Of a DNA stretch of 64,000 nucleotides, positions 20,082-27,644 are shown piece after piece (position 1 is the first letter of the stretch; every line of letters starts with the position of its first letter). Made by a program: the position numbers and the translations under genes. Under the pieces are notes generated by a model. That model ran no database searches, was not told where the DNA came from, and saw only the letters and a list, made by a program, of their open reading frames with translations. This DNA comes from Candidatus Lindowbacteria bacterium RIFCSPLOWO2_12_FULL_62_27. GTDB lineage: Bacteria; Lindowbacteria; 2-12-FULL-62-27. Location of the stretch: assembly GCA_001784175.1 (NCBI GenBank), contig MFPR01000043.1, positions 62,001 through 126,000 of the forward strand. Reading direction: 5' to 3'.

Positions 20082-20168
20082 AATAGGCATGTGACGTTTC
20101 TTTTCTTTTCCGCCCTATAGTGATCTTGCCATACTGCTCACCTGTAATCGTCCGGGCAGACCGTAAAA

Positions 20169-20435
20169 TTATATCAACGCCTCCGTCAGGATCCGGTCGA
20201 TCAACGTCTGATACCCCCGGAGTTTCTTCTTTTTTGCCATCTGTTTTGCCCGTTCAATCTGCCAGCGGCGCAGGCGGATCGTGACCGGGACCTTCGGAGA
20301 GGTGTCCTGAATGACCTTCTTGAACCATTCACGCTCCCCTTTGGTGAGGGGCTCTGTGTTCTCGATGTCTCCGGAGAACTCCTTGTCAAAGTGCGCGGAC
20401 AATTTTTCCAGTTCCTTCAGTCGTTTCGCTTTCAT
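20169..20435 (-). CDS. BrnA/CopG-like antitoxin
   Basis: KVPVTIRLRRWQIERAKQMAKKKKLRGYQTLIDRILTEAL; overlaps toxin-like ORF by 4 nt. Confidence 0.75.
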   Translation of the reverse strand: MKAKRLKELEKLSAHFDKEFSGDIENTEPLTKGEREWFKKVIQDTSPKVPVTIRLRRWQIERAKQMAKKKKLRGYQTLIDRILTEALI

Positions 20436-20704
20436 TCAATTTTTCTCCTTTCTTTGTCCGTCAGCGGACGGGTATGGATAACGAAAAAAGCCCCATCGTC
20501 GTCTGTCACATATGCCACCTGAAGCCACCGATCCCTGTTTGACTTCCCTCGGACAACATACGCCCCGCGGCTTTTTCTCGGATACCCCATCGCCAGATTC
20601 GAAAAAATGGATTCCACCTCCTCCGGCGTCATGTCCCGCAGATGCTTGACAATCTTCTCGAGGTTCCAGTCGTTCCAGCGGTAATTTGGATTCACCACCC
20701 CCAT
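20432..20704 (-). CDS. BrnT-like toxin
   Basis: YRWNDWNLEKIVKHLRDMTPEEVESIFSN...RWLQVAYVTDDDGAFFVIHTRPLTDKERR. Confidence 0.75.
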   Translation of the reverse strand: MGVVNPNYRWNDWNLEKIVKHLRDMTPEEVESIFSNLAMGYPRKSRGAYVVRGKSNRDRWLQVAYVTDDDGAFFVIHTRPLTDKERRKIE

Positions 20705-20726
20705 TTTACGTAGTATTTACTATTTG

Positions 20727-20880
20727 TCAATACCAATTTTGTTTTGCAGTTGCAAATTGCAACTTCAAAGAGTCGTACTCCTCCCGAGTCAGCCGGAACA
20801 CGAAACCCTCGGGAAATCGGTCCGTGTTTCTATTGACCTGCTGTCGGAAGTATTTTCCGATGCTTGTTCGGAATCGCGCC
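20727..20880 (-). pseudogene. C-terminal remnant of an ORF6N (phage/KilA-N-associated) domain protein
   Basis: Minus-strand reading frame ...GKYFRQQVNRNTDRFPEGFVFRLTREEYDSLKLQFATAKQNWY* matches the ORF6N core (V.RN..RFP..F.F.LT.EE...L..QFAT); no start codon or N-terminus; absent from the ORF track. Confidence 0.55.
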
Positions 20881-20942
20881 GAACTTTCGTTATATAAAGT
20901 AGAGGCGTTGAGGCGCCTTAAAAACGAAAGGGAGGTGCTTGA

Positions 20943-23324
20943 ATGGCGAGCCGCTGTTCGCTGGGCATTGATCTTGGTACATCGCGATCGGGCATTGCCC
21001 GGGCCTCGGTTGAGAAGACGCCTTTTGAGGTCAGGGCGCTGCCGCTTGGGAAGGTGGCCGACGGTAGGCCATCCTACAGAATGCCGTCTGTTCTTTCAGT
21101 CAATCATGGGATGGGTAGATATCTCGTTGGCGAGGATGCCGGCAGGGTTGACGGATCCAAAGGATTCAAAACATTTGCGTCTGCCAAGTCTGACCTGACC
21201 GGCAATCGCATCTACTTCGGCGGGCTGGGATCGATCTTCGTCAAGCCGTCCAACGTCCTTGCTGAAATTATTATGGAGCTTCAAAGCCGAGCGGCGCCGG
21301 CGCTCGGGATTGACGCGCGGACTCTGCCCACAACCATCGCGGTCCCCGCCTCCCTGCCCTACGATGGCCGGAAAGAAATCCTGGATGCGGCGCGGAAAGC
21401 CGGCTTGCCTGTCCGGGAAGGAGATCTTGTCGAAGAACCTGTCGCCGTATTGCTCGATTCCATATTTGGACCGGCCGGCATTCTGCCGAAGAATCCGACG
21501 GGTCCCATGCGCGTCGCCGTCTATGACATCGGTGCCGGCACATGCGATGTTGCGGTTTTCGAGCTGGATATGACGCATCGGAATGGAACCGGCCAGGATT
21601 TTCGTATTAAACCCCTCGCCATTGGTGACTATGATCGTCTGGGAGGCGATAACTTCGACATCGAAATAGCGCGCAAGGCCCTCATGCCGCAGGTTATGGG
21701 TGAACGAGGGCTTTCACCGGAAGAAGCGAGGCTTTTCATCAAACAGAATCGCCTTGTCGCAAAATGCCTCAAAGAAGAGCTTTGCCGGGCGATTGAAACC
21801 GTGTTGCTTCGAGACAACCGGCAATGCGCAAAAGTTCCGCCGATGGAATATCCGGCGCTGAAAGTGACCGGCAGGACAAATGAGGTTCCTGGCACAGATT
21901 TGATCATACCCGCAAAGGACGTTACCCTCACAACGGAAATGATGCTGCTGGCCCTGCGTCCATTCCTATCGCCGGATGCGGATGAAGGCGAAATTGAAGA
22001 AGGCCGTTGGGTCGGATCTCTCCTGGGACCGCTCGAGTTCGCGCTGATCCAGTCTGATATTGACCCGGAAACCGAACTGGACTTTCTCATTCTGTCCGGC
22101 GCCTGTTGTCGAGCCCCCTTTGTTCCCTATGTCATCAGCGCGTATTGCGCCCAGATCGGGATTCCACCTGGAAAAATCCGACATGCGGACCTGGACCTCT
22201 CTGTAGAACGCGGCGCGGCCATTCATGCCGGCGTCCTTGCGCTGACCGGACATCCGCCTATCGCTCCTGTCCTTGGTGAGGATATCGGCCTCTGGGTCTA
22301 TGGCAACCGTCCAGAGCTGATTGTAGAGGCGGGCAGAATACTGCCCTATCCACCGACGGGTGAGCAGGTGTTCGCTGACGCGTTTTTTGTCCCTGAAGAC
22401 AACTTGGATCGCTTAGTCGTCGAACTTTATGCGCGCTCACGAAAATCAAGAAAGCGCATCATCCGAAAAAGTTTCGACATCCCACAGCATACGCCTGCCG
22501 GCGCACCGGTAACGGTGTCACTCCGAATCGATGCGTCAAAAATGATTCATCTGAAAGCGGCTCTTGTCGACTATCCGGACGTTGGATTGACGATCCATGG
22601 TGAGGACGTCCGCATATCCGGCCGCGCACCCGACGAGGAGGAATGGGTGAAGTCCGCGCGAGAGAATATCCACAAGGCGGTTGAGACAACGGGGACGGCG
22701 CCTCTCAATGAACTTCTGAATCTGGCCCACGGAGAAAGTCTGCGGCACAATGAAACATCCTGGCGCAAATCGCACGAAATCCTCGACCATGTGATTGAGA
22801 ACCATCCCAGAGAAGCGCGGGCCTGGAACATTCTTGGACTCCTGCGCTGGACCGAAAACGATCTGTCCGGCGCCGAACGTGGATTCCGCAAGGCCATATC
22901 CATCGACGCTCACACTCGTTCTTACCGGACCAATCTGGGTTACGTTCTACTGGAAATGGGCCGCAGCGCCGATGCCGTTCACGTGCTTGCCGCCGCCCAT
23001 ACCCGCTGGCCCGATTATCCATATGCCGGAGAAATTTATGCGAGGGCATTGGAAGCGGAGGGAAAGTATCAGGATGCCGTCACTGCCAGACAAAAAACCA
23101 TTGTTGCATATTCAACGAGCTCAAAATCCCCCCTTCTATATGCCGGTGAAATTTCGTGGCTCGTCCGCCTATATGAAGGAATCGGAGAACGCGCGAAGGC
23201 CGATGAGATTCTGAAGCAGAAAGATCATGCATCCACACCACCGGACGTCACCGGTCCGCCGTATAAAGAAGCCCTGCTGGCCGGTCCAGATTCTCCTCAG
23301 CGTAGTCTGGCGTCGGCAAGCTGA
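20943..23324 (+). CDS. Hsp70-like ATPase with C-terminal TPR region
   Basis: SLGIDLGTSRSGIA; TTIAVPASLPYDGRKEILDAARKAGL; EEPVAVLLDS; VAVYDIGAGTCDVAVFEL; C-terminal TPRs (ARAWNILGLLRWTENDLSGAERGFRKAISID, YRTNLGYVLLEMGRSADAVHVLAAA). Confidence 0.88.
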   Translation: MASRCSLGIDLGTSRSGIARASVEKTPFEVRALPLGKVADGRPSYRMPSVLSVNHGMGRYLVGEDAGRVDGSKGFKTFASAKSDLTGNRIYFGGLGSIFVKPSNVLAEIIMELQSRAAPALGIDARTLPTTIAVPASLPYDGRKEILDAARKAGLPVREGDLVEEPVAVLLDSIFGPAGILPKNPTGPMRVAVYDIGAGTCDVAVFELDMTHRNGTGQDFRIKPLAIGDYDRLGGDNFDIEIARKALMPQVMGERGLSPEEARLFIKQNRLVAKCLKEELCRAIETVLLRDNRQCAKVPPMEYPALKVTGRTNEVPGTDLIIPAKDVTLTTEMMLLALRPFLSPDADEGEIEEGRWVGSLLGPLEFALIQSDIDPETELDFLILSGACCRAPFVPYVISAYCAQIGIPPGKIRHADLDLSVERGAAIHAGVLALTGHPPIAPVLGEDIGLWVYGNRPELIVEAGRILPYPPTGEQVFADAFFVPEDNLDRLVVELYARSRKSRKRIIRKSFDIPQHTPAGAPVTVSLRIDASKMIHLKAALVDYPDVGLTIHGEDVRISGRAPDEEEWVKSARENIHKAVETTGTAPLNELLNLAHGESLRHNETSWRKSHEILDHVIENHPREARAWNILGLLRWTENDLSGAERGFRKAISIDAHTRSYRTNLGYVLLEMGRSADAVHVLAAAHTRWPDYPYAGEIYARALEAEGKYQDAVTARQKTIVAYSTSSKSPLLYAGEISWLVRLYEGIGERAKADEILKQKDHASTPPDVTGPPYKEALLAGPDSPQRSLASAS

Positions 23325-23363
23325 AACTATCGTAAGCGACTTTGCGGCGGCTCCGCCGCCGGA

Positions 23364-24641
23364 TCAGAACGTGCCCGGCTCGACGAATCCCGACTCCGTG
23401 CCGTCCGGGGCGTAGCGGACCGAGCCCATGACGATGCCGCGGATGGGGGTTTGGTCGGAGACCGGCGTGAAGACTCGGAGGACGCGGCGGGAGAAATCGA
23501 AGGACTCGATGATGCCCATGCCCTGGCAGTGCTGTTTGGGGTCGAGGAGGCCGACGAGGACGCCGCGCTCGACGCCGCTGACGAGCGGGCGCAGGGAGGC
23601 CGTGCCGAGCAGTTTGGTGAGGGCGGCGCGGTCCCTGTCCGAGAGAGGTTTTTTGACGTAGAGGAGCGTTCCCTCATAGGCCGGGAGGCGCTCGGCCCAG
23701 ATGACCTGCGGGTGGTTGACGACGATCGGCTGGCCGCTGAAGAGGTAACAGCGGTAGAAGATGCCGGCGTCGAGCGAAAATTCCAAAATCCGTCCGTGCT
23801 TGAAATACGAGGCGCTGAGCCGCTCTCTCAATTGTTTGCGGACCTGCGGCGACGTCGGCGCCGCCTTTTTCGAGACCTTGATGCGGACGATGTGGTGCGG
23901 CGGCCGGCCACGGACCAGGTGTTCGAGTTCCTGCTCGCGCTGAAGGAGCACGACGAGGTCGGGCAGGAGGACGTCCATCTTGGCGCCCTTGAGCATCCGC
24001 CCGCCGTCGCCGTTGACCCAACCGGTCGTGTCGACGATGACGGTCGCCTCGTGCTTGAGGGCCTGCCAGGTGAGCTGCCGAACACCGATGAGGGCGTGGA
24101 CGAGATGGAGGCCCGGCGAGTGCGACCCGAGAAAATAGAGGCCGTCGACCGGCGCGTCGTGCAGGAACAACTGGGGCTGGCGCATGTAGGTCAGGCCGAA
24201 CGTGCAGGGCGGCCCGACGTCGCTCTGGCCCGCATCGCAGTCGACCACGGCGACCTTGCGGTGAAGACCGAGAAGCCGGTTGGCCATATAGGTGCAGAAA
24301 AAAGTCTTGCCGCTGTCCATTTCGCCGAGCACGAACACGACGCGCGCGTGTTCGCGGAAAATCTTGTAGACGAGGTCGTCCCAGCTCTGGGGGATGGTCC
24401 GTTCAGGAATTTTTTCAGCCGGGTTCGGGAGGGCGCTGTCGATGCGGATTTCGGCGCGTTCGCTGAATTCGACCGGTATTTTTTTGTTTTCCGGAATCTC
24501 GATGGTCTCCCCCGCGACGAGGGGCTTGCCGATCGATTCGGCCGCGCCGCGCAGGATCTCGATTCGGCTGGGGCCGCTGATGAGATAGAAACTGCCGGCG
24601 GGAATCTGAACCGGCTCGTTGGATGGGACGTTCTGGGTCAT
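23364..24641 (-). CDS. Clp1/Grc3/Nol9-type polynucleotide 5'-hydroxyl kinase
   Basis: Clp1-like N-terminal beta domain (GSFYLISGPSRIEILRG), Walker A VLGEMDSGKTFFCTYMANRLL, VAVVDCDAGQSDVGPPCTFGL, IVDTTGWVNGDGGRMLK. Confidence 0.85.
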   Translation of the reverse strand: MTQNVPSNEPVQIPAGSFYLISGPSRIEILRGAAESIGKPLVAGETIEIPENKKIPVEFSERAEIRIDSALPNPAEKIPERTIPQSWDDLVYKIFREHARVVFVLGEMDSGKTFFCTYMANRLLGLHRKVAVVDCDAGQSDVGPPCTFGLTYMRQPQLFLHDAPVDGLYFLGSHSPGLHLVHALIGVRQLTWQALKHEATVIVDTTGWVNGDGGRMLKGAKMDVLLPDLVVLLQREQELEHLVRGRPPHHIVRIKVSKKAAPTSPQVRKQLRERLSASYFKHGRILEFSLDAGIFYRCYLFSGQPIVVNHPQVIWAERLPAYEGTLLYVKKPLSDRDRAALTKLLGTASLRPLVSGVERGVLVGLLDPKQHCQGMGIIESFDFSRRVLRVFTPVSDQTPIRGIVMGSVRYAPDGTESGFVEPGTF

Positions 24642-25069
24642 TTTCGTCGTGCAGGCGTTTTCTTGTCAAAGACCAGCGTCGGCCAGAACGCCTCCAGGGT
24701 GTCGGTGCGGAATCGCTCGATGAGGCGGACGCCGGATTTGGGAATTTTAACCCGGCCATGTTTAGCCGGCGCGCCCGGCACGTCGATCTGAACGACCGCT
24801 TTGGACCATGCTGACAGTTTGCCGGCCAGAGGCTCGCCGTGTTTGGGCCACACGACGAGGAGGGCGCCCTTGGGCGGCGGGTTGTCCATCGGACACGCTT
24901 CGAAGGCCTTTCCAAGGCACACGCCGACGAGTCCGGGATAGACGGGGATCGCGTGATAGATCCGCGCCATCTCCCGAGCGTACCAGGCCACGGCTGCCGG
25001 CGGGTACTTGTTGAGGATGGTCTCGAGCTGCTTGATCATCCCGGGAAATTCGGATTCTCTATACGTCAT
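24638..25069 (-). CDS. Conserved-looking protein of unknown function coupled to the polynucleotide kinase
   Basis: ORF from ATG 25069 (MTYRESEFPGMIKQLETILNKYPP...); ATGA overlap with the kinase gene. Confidence 0.65.
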   Translation of the reverse strand: MTYRESEFPGMIKQLETILNKYPPAAVAWYAREMARIYHAIPVYPGLVGVCLGKAFEACPMDNPPPKGALLVVWPKHGEPLAGKLSAWSKAVVQIDVPGAPAKHGRVKIPKSGVRLIERFRTDTLEAFWPTLVFDKKTPARRK

Positions 25070-25070
25070 C

Positions 25071-25472
25071 CTACAGGTCCTCCGGGCCGAACGAGTCCGG
25101 CAAGAGGTCATCGACGGTCCGGACACGATATCCGCCCCGGAGATTCGCAAGCACGACCGGCATCGACTTGCCGAACTCGCGCATGACCTGCCGGCACGCG
25201 CCGCAGGGCGAGGCGAGCCGGGTTGAATGAAAGAGCACGGCCAGCGCGCGGATCTTTTTTTCGCCGGCCGCGACCGCGTTGAAGACGGCCGTGCGTTCGG
25301 CGCAGACGGTCAGGCCGTAGGATGCGTTTTCAACGTTGCACCCGCCGTATAGTTTGCCTGACCCGCCGATGACCGCGGCGCCGACATGGAATTTCGAGTA
25401 AGGCGCATGGGCGCGCCGCCGGGCGCGGGCCGCGGTTTGGATCAATTTGCGGATCTGCGCTTTCGTTATCAT
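25071..25472 (-). CDS. cdd: Cytidine deaminase
   Basis: APYSKFHVGAAV; GCNVENASYGLTVCAERTAVF; SPCGACRQVMREF. Confidence 0.95.
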   Translation of the reverse strand: MITKAQIRKLIQTAARARRRAHAPYSKFHVGAAVIGGSGKLYGGCNVENASYGLTVCAERTAVFNAVAAGEKKIRALAVLFHSTRLASPCGACRQVMREFGKSMPVVLANLRGGYRVRTVDDLLPDSFGPEDL

Positions 25473-26506
25473 GCGGCCCGCCGCCGGGACGAAAACCAGT
25501 TCCGGTCAATGATCCTGCGGATCCTTGTGCGCGTCGAGTCGTCGCAGAATGCGGCATCGGCGGCGCGCCGGACGGCCGTCGCCATCTGGGCGGCGGTCAG
25601 GCCGCAGCGCCGGACGGCCATCCGGTATTCGTGGGTCAGCGTGATGTTCGACACGCCGGGATCGTCCGAATTCACCGTGACGGCGATCCCCGCGTCCGCG
25701 AGGCGTTTCAGCGGATGCGCCCGGTAACTTTTCGCGACGTGCGTCTGAACATTCGACGTCGGGCAAATTTCCAGAGTGATGTCGTGTTTTCGCAAGAGAT
25801 CCAGAACGCGCCGGTCTTCGACGCTGTGGATTCCGTGACCGATCCGCCTCGCACCCATCCGCTCGATCGCCTCCCGCACTCGGTCCGGGCCGGCGGCCTC
25901 TCCGGCATGGATGGTGACCGGAATGTCATATTTTTGCGCGAGCCGGAACGCCGGATAGTGCGGCCGCGCGGGATGGCGGATTTCGTCGCCGGCAAAATCA
26001 ACGCCGACCACGCCCCGGCCCATATACCGCCGCGCCAGCTCGACCGTCCGGATGGACGAGGCCGGCGATTCGGACCGGTAGCAGCAGAGGATCAGGCGGA
26101 CGGTCACGCCGAATTTTTTCTGGCCGCGCCGGATTCCCCGCAGGGCGCATTCGACCACGTCCTCCATCGGAAACTCGCGGGTCGCCTGAAGGACCGGCGC
26201 GAACCGGGTTTCGAGATAGACGACGTTGTCGGCCGCCGCGTCCTCGCAGATTTCGCAGGCGATCCGCTCGACGGCCCATGGGGATTTGAGGAAATCGTAG
26301 AAGAAAAAAAATTTCTGCAGAAAGTCGGCCAAACTCCGGCAGTCCCGGCCGACCTGACAGTGTGGCGCGAGTCTGCGCACACTGCGGCTGGGCAGCGGGA
26401 ATCCGCCGGCGACGGCGAGGTCGCGCAGGGTGGCCACGCGGACCGACCCGTCCAGATGGCGGTGGAGGTCGACTTTGGGAAGCGTCTTGAAATTCGCGGG
26501 GTTCAC
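25469..26506 (-). CDS. add: Adenosine deaminase (GTG start)
   Basis: LPKVDLHRHLDGSVR; VTIHAGEAAGPDRVREAIERMGARRIGHGIHSVED; LEICPTSNVQT; VTVNSDDPGVSN. Confidence 0.93.
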   Translation of the reverse strand: MNPANFKTLPKVDLHRHLDGSVRVATLRDLAVAGGFPLPSRSVRRLAPHCQVGRDCRSLADFLQKFFFFYDFLKSPWAVERIACEICEDAAADNVVYLETRFAPVLQATREFPMEDVVECALRGIRRGQKKFGVTVRLILCCYRSESPASSIRTVELARRYMGRGVVGVDFAGDEIRHPARPHYPAFRLAQKYDIPVTIHAGEAAGPDRVREAIERMGARRIGHGIHSVEDRRVLDLLRKHDITLEICPTSNVQTHVAKSYRAHPLKRLADAGIAVTVNSDDPGVSNITLTHEYRMAVRRCGLTAAQMATAVRRAADAAFCDDSTRTRIRRIIDRNWFSSRRRAA

Positions 26507-27420
26507 TTTTTTTTGACAAAATATTTGTCGAGGAGGAACGCGAGCTTCGCGCGGGTTCGCGGCGGAACAAGATCCCGCGCGGTCACGATGGCGTTGGCGA
26601 GCGCGGAGTGGCACGGGCAGGACTCGTTCAGGCGTTTGGCCAGCGAGAGGATCGCCGTTCGGGCGATTCTCTTGGCGTTCTCCGCGTTTTTGAGCAGTGT
26701 CTGGATCACCATGTCGGCCGTAACGGCGTCGTGGCCTTCATACCAGCAGTCGTAGTCGGTCGGCAGTGCGCAGATGGCGTAACAGATCTCGGCTTCGCGC
26801 GCGAGTTTCGCCTCCGGCAGGGCCGTCATGCCGATGACCGATGCGCCCCAGGACCGGTGCAGGTGCGATTCGGCCTTCGTGGAGAATTGCGGGCCCTCCA
26901 TCACGACGTAGGTCCCGCCGCGGTGGACGTTCAGATGCTGTGCCTGCGCCGCGTCGTACAGCAACGCTGAGACCTTCGGGCAAAACGGATCGGCGAATGC
27001 GACATGCGCGACAACGCCCTCGCCGAAAAATGTCCCGGGCCGGTGCCGGGTCCGGTCGATGAGCTGGTCCGGAATCACGATGTCGCGGCCCGGCACGATC
27101 TCCTCCTTGAGCGAACCCACCGCCGACAGAGACAGGATCCATCGCACGCCGAGCGATTTGAGCGCGCAGATGTTCGCGCGCGAATTGACTTCGGTCGGCA
27201 AAATCCGGTGGCCCCGGCCGTGCCGGGGCAGAAACGCCACGCGCGCGCCGCCCAGCCGGCCCACGCGGATGCGGTCGGACGGTTCGCCGAAGGGCGTGTC
27301 GATTTCGATTTCCTGAAGGTCCTCGACGCCCTCCATATCATAAATGCCGCTGCCGCCGATCACGCCGATCGCCGGCGCGCTGTGCGCCGCGGCCATCTTT
27401 TTGGCCTTTGCCATGATCAC
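26503..27420 (-). CDS. mtnP: S-methyl-5'-thioadenosine phosphorylase
   Basis: IGVIGGSGIYDMEGV; FLPRHGRGHRILPTEVNSRANICALKSLG; LSAVGSLKEEIVPGDIVIPDQ-like; YVVMEGPQFSTKAES; VIGMTALPEAKLAREAEICYA. Confidence 0.95.
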   Translation of the reverse strand: MIMAKAKKMAAAHSAPAIGVIGGSGIYDMEGVEDLQEIEIDTPFGEPSDRIRVGRLGGARVAFLPRHGRGHRILPTEVNSRANICALKSLGVRWILSLSAVGSLKEEIVPGRDIVIPDQLIDRTRHRPGTFFGEGVVAHVAFADPFCPKVSALLYDAAQAQHLNVHRGGTYVVMEGPQFSTKAESHLHRSWGASVIGMTALPEAKLAREAEICYAICALPTDYDCWYEGHDAVTADMVIQTLLKNAENAKRIARTAILSLAKRLNESCPCHSALANAIVTARDLVPPRTRAKLAFLLDKYFVKKK

Positions 27421-27644
27421 GCCCTCTTCTTTTTGTTCTTTAAATGTTTTCCGGCCAGCAGATCCCGCTGGAGCTTTGAGATGTCCAGCTTGCGCTTCGC
27501 GGTTTCCCGCTCATCCACGCGGATCTCGACGACGAGGCCCTCGCGGGCGCCCGCGACGTACTTGGCCGGGATTTCCAGTTGCCCGCCGTCGTCGAACTCG
27601 ATGACGGCGATGCCCTCCTCGATCCGATCAATGACGCCCTTCAT
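27417..27644 (-). CDS. DUF3006-like small protein
   Basis: MKGVIDRIEEGIAVIEFDDGGQLEIPAKYV... Confidence 0.7.
   Translation of the reverse strand: MKGVIDRIEEGIAVIEFDDGGQLEIPAKYVAGAREGLVVEIRVDERETAKRKLDISKLQRDLLAGKHLKNKKKRA

Noticed and set aside
20686-21198. 170-aa plus-strand ORF upstream of and overlapping the Hsp70-TPR gene
   Set aside because: Different frame from the clear Hsp70 start; its 5' part is antisense to the ORF6N remnant.
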